NCBI GenBank assembly: GCA_016763255.1
Contig: JAESUA010000170.1
Coordinates: 1-5,665, forward strand
Direction: 5' to 3'
Source: Magnetovibrio sp.
GTDB taxonomy: Bacteria; Pseudomonadota; Alphaproteobacteria; Rhodospirillales; Magnetovibrionaceae
DNA: 5,665 bases
In this document: piece by piece, positions 1-5,665 of the stretch
How the letters are laid out: the number at the start of each line of letters is the position of its first letter
Position numbering within the stretch: the stretch's first letter is position 1
Notes under the pieces: generated by a model
The model's database searches: none
What the model saw: only the letters and a program-made list of their open reading frames with translations
Told to the model about the DNA's origin: nothing
Made by a program: the position numbers and the translations under genes

Positions 1-314
1 ACCCCGTCCGGGAGGCGATGGGCCAAGGCCCGTTCCGACACCGGTTCACTTGAGGCAAACAATACAGCTTCGAGCAAGCGCACCAGTTCGGGATCGATTT
101 CAGCGTCCTGGGCCCCATCGATATCGTCGAAATCATCGTCTTCAAGTTCGTCAAAAGCCACATTGGCAGCCTTAGTAGCGGCTTCACGGGCCTGAGCAGG
201 ATCAAGGGCGGCAGGCTTTTCCCCTGCCTCATCGCTTTCGACCTGGGCCGGCACATCGCCTTCCACCGGAACGTCAGCAATCGGGTCTTCGGATTCGTTT
301 TCGATTTCACTCAT
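1..314 (-). CDS. scpB: ScpB, segregation and condensation protein B (5' part; runs off the left edge)
   Basis: Partial gene: 104 codons are present from the ATG at 314 and the frame stays open to the left edge. ScpB is a winged-helix protein that binds the kleisin ScpA and, with SMC, forms the complex that compacts and helps segregate the chromosome. The recognisable part is residues 75-104, reading DPELVRLLEAVLFASSEPVS and then ERALAHRLPDG, which is the first helix-turn-helix entry of the family. Before it lies an acidic, disordered-looking tail of about 75 residues (27 Asp/Glu against 3 Lys/Arg in residues 1-78), including EDDDFDD around residues 58-64. The start is set by an ATGA overlap with the scpA stop, which suggests translational coupling. 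GTG codons at positions 17, 21 and 52 are possible but less likely starts. The Shine-Dalgarno match is weak. Family identity is clear; the rest of the protein is not visible. Confidence 0.93.
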   Translation of the reverse strand, partial: MSEIENESEDPIADVPVEGDVPAQVESDEAGEKPAALDPAQAREAATKAANVAFDELEDDDFDDIDGAQDAEIDPELVRLLEAVLFASSEPVSERALAHRLPDG

Positions 315-1168
315 GTTTGATCACCGGGCTCTTCTTTGTCCTTAACTTTGTCGTGAACAAAGGGTTTGTCCCAGTCCTCGGTGGTTTGGAATTGAATTTC
401 ACCGTACGTACCATCTTGACGGATTTTCATGCGGCCTTCCTTGACCAATTGCAGCACCGCGCCAAAGGTACTGGCCATGGCGGAGCGCCGGGTCAGTGGT
501 TTTTGCAGATCATCGGGCAAAAAACGGGTCAACATGCGCCAATTGGGGGCATGGCCGACCAACGAGCGCAGCCGCACCAACGCATCCTCAATCGCATGCA
601 GTTCCCATGACTGTTCGATGAACAGTGTTTTGGCCTTCGATGAGCGCGACTTTTGATAGGCATAAGCCTGGATCAAGTCGGTGAGCGTTGCATCAAAAAT
701 GGTGCGCTGGGTTATGCGGAAACGTTCGCGCGCACCACGCGAATAAAAGTCTTGGCCCAAACGTTCACGCGCCATCAACTCAGCGCCTGCATTTTGCATG
801 GCTTCTAGGCGTTGCAACTGAAAATGCAGCGCGGCCGCCAATTCTTCACCGCTGGGTTCATCTTCAGTGGATATGTCAGGAATCAACAGCCGCGACTTGA
901 GGTACGCCAACCATGCCGCCATCACCAAATAATCGGCTGCCAACTCGAGGTTGGTACGCCGTGCTTCGGTCACAAATTCAAGGTATTGGTCGGCCAACTG
1001 GACAATAGAGATATGAATCAAATCGACTTTTTGATTGCGCGCCAAGCTCAGCAACACATCGATGGGACCGGCATAACCATCCACCTCAACCTCAAACGGC
1101 GAGATAGTGGGCATATCGGTTAAGCCCTCCTCATCGAATTCCGACAAATATGGTGTGTCGTCCGACAT
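311..1168 (-). CDS. scpA: ScpA, segregation and condensation protein A (kleisin)
   Basis: ScpA is the kleisin that bridges the SMC head domains and recruits ScpB, giving the SMC-ScpAB condensin that acts on the nucleoid. With the ATG at 1168 it has 285 residues, a normal length. After a short acidic leader, the N-terminal SMC-neck-binding part begins around residue 25 (FEVEVDGYAGPIDVLL, then KVDLIHISI at 47-55). A central helical, charged region follows, where ScpB would bind. The C-terminal winged helix is at about 224-263 (PLTRRSAMASTFGAVLQLVK, ending GEIQF), followed by a charged tail. A TTG at 1183 is in frame and would add five residues (MEKKC). I prefer the ATG because a purine-rich GGAAAAGAAG lies just upstream of it, while the TTG has only a poor GGTGG. 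The gene ends inside the scpB start (ATGA overlap), matching its role as partner of ScpB. Confidence 0.95.
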   Translation of the reverse strand: MSDDTPYLSEFDEEGLTDMPTISPFEVEVDGYAGPIDVLLSLARNQKVDLIHISIVQLADQYLEFVTEARRTNLELAADYLVMAAWLAYLKSRLLIPDISTEDEPSGEELAAALHFQLQRLEAMQNAGAELMARERLGQDFYSRGARERFRITQRTIFDATLTDLIQAYAYQKSRSSKAKTLFIEQSWELHAIEDALVRLRSLVGHAPNWRMLTRFLPDDLQKPLTRRSAMASTFGAVLQLVKEGRMKIRQDGTYGEIQFQTTEDWDKPFVHDKVKDKEEPGDQT

Positions 1169-1202
1169 GCACTTCTTTTCCAATGTGCGACCACCGGGCC
1201 GC

Positions 1203-1901
1203 TTATGTGATCCCGGTAAGGGTCAAGATGACTTCCAGGACGAACTGTGCCGGAACCAATACCAAAACACCTAATACGTTCAAATCAAACCCAATCTTGC
1301 CACCGATCCAAGGCAGGATAAACAGCATGAAAATCAAGATGCCAAAGCCCGCCCGCTCCAAGCGCGCCATCATGCCCGAAAAAGGATGCGGCAACAGCCC
1401 CACGGCGATCCGTCCACCATCCAGTGGCGGCAACGGCAACAGGTTGAACATCGCCAAAATTACATTGACCTTCAAGGCATTGATCAGGTTTAACGCAAGC
1501 CAGTCAACGGCGTAATCAGGCGCATATGTGACCACATGCAGCAACAGTGCCGCTGCGATAGCAATCAAGATGTTGGCCCCTGGCCCGGCGGCGGCAACCA
1601 GGACCATATCGCGGCGCGGGTTGCGCAACGCCCTAAAATTGACCGGCACGGGTTTGGCGAATCCAAACATGAATTGGCCGCCGCTGATCAACAACAAGCC
1701 TGCCGGCATCAATATGGTACCGAACAGATCGATATGCTTGAGGGGGTTGAAGGTAACACGGCCCAAATACTTGGCGGTATTGTCGCCCAACTTGGACGCC
1801 ACCCAACCGTGGGCGGCTTCGTGCAGGGTCACGGCCAAGATGATGGGTACAACCCAAACGGAGGCCACGGAGAGAAATTGGTTGAGATCAAAGTCCATCA
1901 T
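1203..1901 (-). CDS. Site-2 protease-like M50 family zinc metallopeptidase
   Basis: A 232-residue polytopic membrane protein of the short, PDZ-less M50 (site-2 protease-like) type. The zinc-binding motif HEAAH is at residues 27-31 inside the first hydrophobic segment (13-31), with Glu28 as the expected catalytic base. The second family motif, NLLPLPPLDGGRI at 153-165, supplies Asp161 as the third zinc ligand. Further conserved stretches are FNPLKHIDLFGT (51-62), GFAKPVPVN (80-88) and AAGPGANIL (104-112). Other hydrophobic segments lie at about 63-75, 99-124, 138-160, 186-200 and 207-228. The active-site residues are all present, so it should be an active intramembrane protease, but its substrate is unknown. 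Two ATGs stand together at 1901 and 1898; an in-frame TAA a few codons upstream rules out an earlier start. There is no strong ribosome-binding site. It begins 32 bases after nagZ and ends 34 bases before the scpA ATG, so it is probably cotranscribed with both. Confidence 0.93.
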   Translation of the reverse strand: MMDFDLNQFLSVASVWVVPIILAVTLHEAAHGWVASKLGDNTAKYLGRVTFNPLKHIDLFGTILMPAGLLLISGGQFMFGFAKPVPVNFRALRNPRRDMVLVAAAGPGANILIAIAAALLLHVVTYAPDYAVDWLALNLINALKVNVILAMFNLLPLPPLDGGRIAVGLLPHPFSGMMARLERAGFGILIFMLFILPWIGGKIGFDLNVLGVLVLVPAQFVLEVILTLTGIT

Positions 1902-1933
1902 AATGTCTATGAATTCTTAGTTTTCAGGGGAAA

Positions 1934-2965
1934 TCACCCCAGCAAGGTGTTGAAACGTTGGCGCGCGCGCGCCCAATCGGCGTTCTTTTTAAACGGCCGT
2001 GTCGCGGCGGCACGGTGAAGTTCACCCAGTTTATAGCGTGCCCAGCCGGTTCGCGCCATCATGCAAGCCCCGCGCGCCACTTCGATCATTTCGCCCACAT
2101 CCCCATTGCAATGCAGGGCAACGTCACACCCGGCCTCCAAAGAGGCCCGCGTGCGCTCGGCAAAATCACCCGACAAGGCCTGCATCGACAGATCATCGGA
2201 CACCAAGACGCCCTGAAAACCGATCTGCTTGCGGATCACCTCTTTGATAACGGTGGGCGAAAGGGTCGCGGGCCGATCGGCATCCAGGCTTTGATACACG
2301 ACATGCGCGGTCATCGCCCAGGCGGCCATGTGTAAGGCGCGAAACGGCACAAAATCAATGGCTTCAAGCACATCGCGCCCGGCATCGACCAGCGGCAGGG
2401 CTTTATGACTGTCGACCAACGCGCGGCCATGACCGGGGATATGCTTGATCACCGGGGCGACACCGCCACGCATCAAACCGTCCATAAACGCCTTGGCCAG
2501 CACCGAGATGGTCTCGACATCTCCACCAAAGGCACGATCGCCAATGATCGGGTCGGCGCCCGCTTGGGGCACGTCAAGCACCGGGGCGCAATTGATGGTG
2601 ATGCCAAGATCCGCCAGCTCATAGGCGATCAAACGACCGCCCAACTGAGACGCTTCCAAGCCCTTTTGTGGGTCTTGGCGATAGAGGTCTGCATAGGCCT
2701 TAGCCGTTGGGAACTCCGGCCAATGGGGCGGCTTCAGGCGTGCCACACGGCCACCTTCCTGGTCGATCATCACCGGTGCCAGCTTATGATTGACGCAGCC
2801 GCGCAACTCATCGACCAAGGCCCGTACTTGATCAGGGCTATCGCAGTTGCGCTGAAACAAGATGAAGCCAAGGGGCTGGGTTTTGACAAAAAACGCGCGT
2901 TCTTCGGCCGTCAGCTCCAGACCGGAGCAGCCAAAAACAACGGCGAGTGGTTTAGGGCTTGGCAA
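1934..2965 (-). CDS. nagZ: Beta-N-acetylhexosaminidase NagZ (glycoside hydrolase family 3)
   Basis: NagZ is the cytoplasmic enzyme that removes GlcNAc from GlcNAc-anhydroMurNAc peptides during peptidoglycan recycling. In species with an inducible AmpC its products feed beta-lactamase induction. At 343 residues it is full length for the single-domain GH3 form. IDQEGGRVARL starts at residue 67, IGDRAFGG at 141, KHIPGHG at 174-180 and DSH at 185-187, the Asp-His dyad acting as general acid/base. VSDDLSM is at 255-261, with Asp257 the expected nucleophile. Asp68, Arg144, Lys174 and His175 fit the usual sugar contacts. No signal peptide is seen. The start is TTG at 2965: the preceding in-frame codon is TGA and the next in-frame Met is residue 66, inside the barrel, so no better start exists. 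A GGGGTG upstream may serve as ribosome-binding site. It overlaps the end of the SPOR gene by 14 bases, suggesting coupling. Confidence 0.96.
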   Translation of the reverse strand: MPSPKPLAVVFGCSGLELTAEERAFFVKTQPLGFILFQRNCDSPDQVRALVDELRGCVNHKLAPVMIDQEGGRVARLKPPHWPEFPTAKAYADLYRQDPQKGLEASQLGGRLIAYELADLGITINCAPVLDVPQAGADPIIGDRAFGGDVETISVLAKAFMDGLMRGGVAPVIKHIPGHGRALVDSHKALPLVDAGRDVLEAIDFVPFRALHMAAWAMTAHVVYQSLDADRPATLSPTVIKEVIRKQIGFQGVLVSDDLSMQALSGDFAERTRASLEAGCDVALHCNGDVGEMIEVARGACMMARTGWARYKLGELHRAAATRPFKKNADWARARQRFNTLLG

Positions 2966-3857
2966 TCAAGCACCCCACGTTACGTTTGGCCAGTTCATCA
3001 CAAACGGACTTGGCTTGGGCGCGATTGGCGAACCAGCCGCCTCGAACGCGATAAAAGATCCCCTTGGTGCCCAGGTCGGCACGTTGGATCACCAACTCAA
3101 GTCCCCCCAGCACGTCTTTATGTTTTTTGGTCAGGCGCTGCCATTCGCTTTTGGCGTTGGCTTCATTGCGCACGGCTGACAACTGCACCATATACCCCTG
3201 CCCGGCGGTCCCTGTTGCCTTGACGACAACCACCGCGGCAGGTTTTGGGATGGGTTTTGGGGCGACCACGACCTTGGCAACCGGTTTTGGCGCTGGCGCA
3301 ACTGGCTTGGCCTTCACAACCGGCTTAACAAGTTCAGGCGTTTTCGCAACGATGCTGGATGGCGCGGCGGGTGGCGCAACCGGTGGCGGGGCAGGTTTGA
3401 CTTCAGGGGCAACCACAACCGCTTGGGCAACTTTAGGCTCCAAAGGCTGCGGCATGGCCTTAGGCGGTTTAATCGGTGTCTCAGGCGGTGGCAGTAAGCG
3501 TTCGACTTTTGCAGCACCGCCGGTTGATTGATCACCCGCCATGCGGTCATAAACCAGCTTATCACGGTCCGGCACCCTCATGCCGCCGGGATCGGATGGT
3601 TTTTCCTTGAGGGCGAACTTCGGTGCCAAAATCATCGGCGCGGTGCCGCGGCGCGCCGTTTCATCGGGCTCTTGCCCCTGCATATACATCCAGCCGGCCC
3701 AGCCGCCACCGGCGAGCACTAGCACCAAGACCACCCACAACCACAAGCCATGGCCTTTGTCAGGCTGACTTTTGGCAATGAGTTCAAAGTCCAGAAGCTC
3801 GGAAGCGTCGGGGACGTTCTCATCAAATGAATCGGTCGAATCGGATTGAGTATTCAT
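2952..3857 (-). CDS. SPOR domain-containing membrane protein
   Basis: A 301-residue bitopic protein. Residues 1-36 are acidic and cytoplasmic; a transmembrane segment spans about 37-59 (GLWLWVVLVLVLAGGGWAGW); the rest should be periplasmic. Residues 88-106 form a conserved-looking block (SDPGGMRVPDRDKLVYDRM). A linker rich in Pro, Ala, Val and Lys runs from about 117 to 218. The C-terminal SPOR domain is at about 219-301, opening GYMVQLSAV and containing FYRVRGG. SPOR domains bind glycan strands lacking stem peptides, typical of septal peptidoglycan, so a role in division or septal wall remodelling is inferred. The topology resembles FtsN, but I would not call it FtsN from sequence alone. Cys286 and Cys296 in the SPOR domain could form a periplasmic disulfide. 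The gene starts 24 bases after argS with a poor ribosome-binding site, next to an inverted repeat, and its end overlaps nagZ, a functional neighbour in wall metabolism. Confidence 0.92.
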   Translation of the reverse strand: MNTQSDSTDSFDENVPDASELLDFELIAKSQPDKGHGLWLWVVLVLVLAGGGWAGWMYMQGQEPDETARRGTAPMILAPKFALKEKPSDPGGMRVPDRDKLVYDRMAGDQSTGGAAKVERLLPPPETPIKPPKAMPQPLEPKVAQAVVVAPEVKPAPPPVAPPAAPSSIVAKTPELVKPVVKAKPVAPAPKPVAKVVVAPKPIPKPAAVVVVKATGTAGQGYMVQLSAVRNEANAKSEWQRLTKKHKDVLGGLELVIQRADLGTKGIFYRVRGGWFANRAQAKSVCDELAKRNVGCLIAKP

Positions 3858-3870
3858 AGGGACAATCTTA

Positions 3871-3888
3871 GCGTTAAATGATTAACGC
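3871..3888. repeat. Perfect 7-bp inverted repeat spanning the argS stop codon
   Basis: GCGTTAA (3871-3877) and TTAACGC (3882-3888) are perfectly complementary across a 4-base loop. In the transcript the left arm contains the last sense-codon bases and the TAA stop of argS, and the right arm ends 13 bases before the SPOR start codon. No run of U follows, so it does not look like an intrinsic terminator. It could be an RNA hairpin influencing SPOR translation, an operator-like dyad, or chance. Confidence 0.6.
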
Positions 3889-5636
3889 ATCTCTTCCACA
3901 GGGGTGACACCAAACACCTTAAGACCAGATCCAATCACATTGGCAACACCCCTGATCATCGCCAGTCGGGCCAAGGTCAATTCGGTATCGTCCGCGATGA
4001 TGAAACGCAACGACTTACTTTCCTTGCCCTTATTCCACAGGCCGTGGAATTCGCCCGCCAAATCGCCCAAATAGAAGGCAATGCGGTGCGGTTCATGGGC
4101 GTCGGCGGCACTTTCAACGATGCGCGGCCATTGGTTCATCAACTTGATCAGGTGCAGTTCACTGGGGTCACACAAACGGCCCAAATTGGCCCCGTGCACC
4201 GCGTCGTCTTTGACCGTATCCGGGCCCAATTCCTCCGCCGCCATGCGCATCACCGAGTTCACTCGAGCATGGGCATACTGCACGTAAAAGACCGGATTAT
4301 CCCTGGATTGCTCCGTCACTTTGGCAAAATCGAATTCAAGCCCGGCGTCATTTTTACGCGTCAACATGATAAAGCGCACCACGTCTTTACCGACTTTGTC
4401 GACCACATCGCGCAAGGTGACAAAGGTACCCGAGCGCTTGGACATTTTGACCGGCTCGCCATTGTCCATCAACGACACCATCTGGCACAATTTGACATCC
4501 AAGGTGCCCTCGCCGCCGGTCAGCGCCTTGATCGCAGCCTGCATGCGTTTGACGTAGCCGCCATGATCAGCCCCCCAGACATCGATCATATCGGCATAAC
4601 CGCGCCGGTATTTATCCAAGTGATAAGCCATATCGGTGGCAAAGTAGGTCCATGAGCCATCCGATTTCATGACCGGACGATCGACGTCATCACCAAACTG
4701 GGTGGCCTTGAACAGAGTCTGTTCACGTTCTTCCCAATCGTCAGGCAACTTGCCCTTGGGCGGATCGAGAACACCTTCATAAATCAAGCCTTGGTCTTTC
4801 AAGAAGGCTAGCGCTTCGTCCACCTTACCGGCCGCTACCAAGTCTTTTTCGGAGGTAAAGCGGCTGTGTTTCACCCCCAAGAGCGCCAAATCCTCCTTGA
4901 TCAAATTCATCATCGCATCGATGGCAAATTCACGTAATGGGGGCAGCCAATCGGCCTCGTCCACAGTTTTCCACTTGTCAGCGTCACGTTGTGCCAACGC
5001 TTGACCCGCCGGAACCAGATAATCACCGGGATACAGGCCTTCGGGGATCGCGCCGATGTCTTCGCCCAAGGCTTCGCAGTAACGTAAATGCAGCGAACGC
5101 GCCAACACATCGACCTGCGAGCCGGCATCGTTGATGTAATATTCGCGGGTCACGTCGTATCCGGCCTTATCCAGCAACGCCGCCAAGGCATCGCCAAACA
5201 CCGCCCCTCGGGCATGGCCGACATGCATCGGCCCGGTGGGATTGGCCGAAACGTATTCGACGTTGACCTTGTTGCCTTGGCCCATCGCGCTGTCACCATA
5301 AGCCACACCGGCATCCAGCACGTCGCGCAGGCGCGCATGCCAAAAATCATCGCTGAGACGCATGTTGATAAAGCCCGGACCGGCAATTTCCACACCGGTC
5401 ACACCGTCAAGGCTTTCGACCTTGGCGGCCAAAAGTGCGGCGATATCGCGGGGTTTTTTCTGTGCCGGTTTGGCCAGCAGCATGGCGGCATTGGTGGTGA
5501 TGTCACCATGGCTTGGATCACGCGGCGGCTCCACCGTGAGGCGGCCAAGGTCCAGGCCATCCGGCAGTTCGCCTGCGGCACTCAATTCATCGATCAGTCC
5601 CGCGATTTGTTCGCGAAAGTGGGTAAACAAGTTCAT
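3882..5636 (-). CDS. argS: Arginyl-tRNA synthetase (class I)
   Basis: ArgRS joins arginine to tRNA-Arg in the cytoplasm, using ATP. The protein is complete at 584 residues, normal for the family. The N-terminal additional domain, which touches the tRNA D-loop, covers about 1-95 and includes [12 protein letters not shown] at 35-46. The Rossmann catalytic core carries [14 protein letters not shown], with the HIGH signature as HVGH at 138-141. [12 protein letters not shown] is at 354-365, and the KMSKS-type loop reads KMSKR at 397-401; a degenerate loop is common in ArgRS. The helical DALR anticodon-binding domain covers about 445-584. ATG at 5636 is the start: the codon just before it is an in-frame TAG, and [11 protein letters not shown] fits the usual N-terminus. 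There is no strong Shine-Dalgarno sequence. It is the first gene of the run visible here. The stop TAA sits inside an inverted repeat just ahead of the SPOR gene. Confidence 0.98.
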   Translation of the reverse strand: MNLFTHFREQIAGLIDELSAAGELPDGLDLGRLTVEPPRDPSHGDITTNAAMLLAKPAQKKPRDIAALLAAKVESLDGVTGVEIAGPGFINMRLSDDFWHARLRDVLDAGVAYGDSAMGQGNKVNVEYVSANPTGPMHVGHARGAVFGDALAALLDKAGYDVTREYYINDAGSQVDVLARSLHLRYCEALGEDIGAIPEGLYPGDYLVPAGQALAQRDADKWKTVDEADWLPPLREFAIDAMMNLIKEDLALLGVKHSRFTSEKDLVAAGKVDEALAFLKDQGLIYEGVLDPPKGKLPDDWEEREQTLFKATQFGDDVDRPVMKSDGSWTYFATDMAYHLDKYRRGYADMIDVWGADHGGYVKRMQAAIKALTGGEGTLDVKLCQMVSLMDNGEPVKMSKRSGTFVTLRDVVDKVGKDVVRFIMLTRKNDAGLEFDFAKVTEQSRDNPVFYVQYAHARVNSVMRMAAEELGPDTVKDDAVHGANLGRLCDPSELHLIKLMNQWPRIVESAADAHEPHRIAFYLGDLAGEFHGLWNKGKESKSLRFIIADDTELTLARLAMIRGVANVIGSGLKVFGVTPVEEMR

Positions 5637-5643
5637 CTAGTTC

Positions 5644-5652
5644 ATTATCCCA
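5644..5652 (-). promoter_or_regulatory. Possible extended -10 element upstream of argS
   Basis: On the coding strand this reads TGGGATAAT, which matches an extended -10 (TGn followed by a hexamer differing from TATAAT at one position). It ends 7 bases before the argS ATG, so a transcript from it would start almost at the start codon. Any -35 would fall at or beyond the right edge and cannot be judged. The GGGA in it might instead act as a weak ribosome-binding site 11 bases from the ATG. A suggestion only. Confidence 0.2.
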
Positions 5653-5665
5653 GTTTTTATCCGAG

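Noticed and set aside
1193..1217. Inverted repeat ACCGGG / CCCGGT around the M50 stop codon as a terminator
   Set aside because: Only six base pairs with a 13-base loop and no following U-tract; scpA begins immediately after, so termination here is unlikely.
1927..1940. GGGG / CCCC mini-hairpin at the nagZ stop
   Set aside because: A four-base stem with no U-tract is expected by chance at this composition.
2405..3223. Long plus-strand open frame (272 codons) opposite nagZ and the SPOR gene
   Set aside because: It crosses two well-identified genes on the other strand, has no recognisable domain, and its composition is what the antisense of those codons would give.
3200..3500. Tandem repeat array (recurrent GGTTTTGG on the plus strand near 3241, 3253 and 3283)
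   Set aside because: The copies are irregularly spaced and simply encode repeated Pro-Lys-Pro units of the SPOR protein linker; not a CRISPR or mobile-element repeat.
3064..3531. Plus-strand open frame rich in Gly, Thr and Ala
   Set aside because: It is the antisense of the Pro/Ala/Val/Lys linker of the SPOR protein; low-complexity coding sequence often leaves stop-free antisense frames.
3871..3888. CtrA-type binding site (TTAA-N7-TTAA)
   Set aside because: The two TTAA elements are separated by 4 bases, not 7, so it does not fit the known CtrA spacing.
4044..4655. Plus-strand open frame of 203 codons inside argS
   Set aside because: Lies wholly within argS on the opposite strand and shows no family motif.

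Overview
The window reads as a block of ordinary alphaproteobacterial chromosome. All genes lie on the minus strand, so transcription runs from the right end to the left. The lineage call is inference from memory of the families, not from a search. It rests on three things: the ArgRS N-terminus and the run of residues around its KMSKR loop look alphaproteobacterial; a SPOR protein carries a PGGMRVPDRDK-type membrane-proximal motif; and argS, SPOR, nagZ, scpA and scpB occur in that order. Intermediate GC content and coherent base composition suggest a rhodospirillales-like, possibly aquatic organism, but genus cannot be given.

Layout in transcription order: argS (5636-3882, arginyl-tRNA synthetase, complete); a 24-base gap holding half of a perfect inverted repeat; a membrane-anchored SPOR-domain protein (3857-2952); nagZ (2965-1934, TTG start, overlapping the SPOR gene by 14 bases); a small integral-membrane M50 site-2-type metalloprotease (1901-1203); scpA (1168-311, kleisin); and the 5' part of scpB (314 down to the left edge), which overlaps scpA by an ATGA. 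No intergenic stretch exceeds about 35 bases and none shows a convincing terminator, so the six genes are probably one operon. A possible promoter-like element lies just upstream of argS, but the right edge cuts off its upstream part.

The genes combine translation (argS), peptidoglycan binding at the cell envelope or septum (SPOR), cytoplasmic muropeptide recycling (nagZ), membrane proteolysis (M50) and chromosome organisation with SMC (scpA/scpB). The common thread after argS is growth and division: wall remodelling next to chromosome segregation. In many Alphaproteobacteria tatABC follows scpB; that would lie beyond the left edge and is not seen here.

I found no mobile element, CRISPR array, tRNA, rRNA, toxin-antitoxin pair or defence system, and no coding sequence on the plus strand that I would defend. 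The points worth a second look are small: the hairpin across the argS stop, the non-ATG and coupled starts, the acidic N-terminal tail of ScpB, the M50 gene within the cluster, and conserved-looking features of the SPOR protein.
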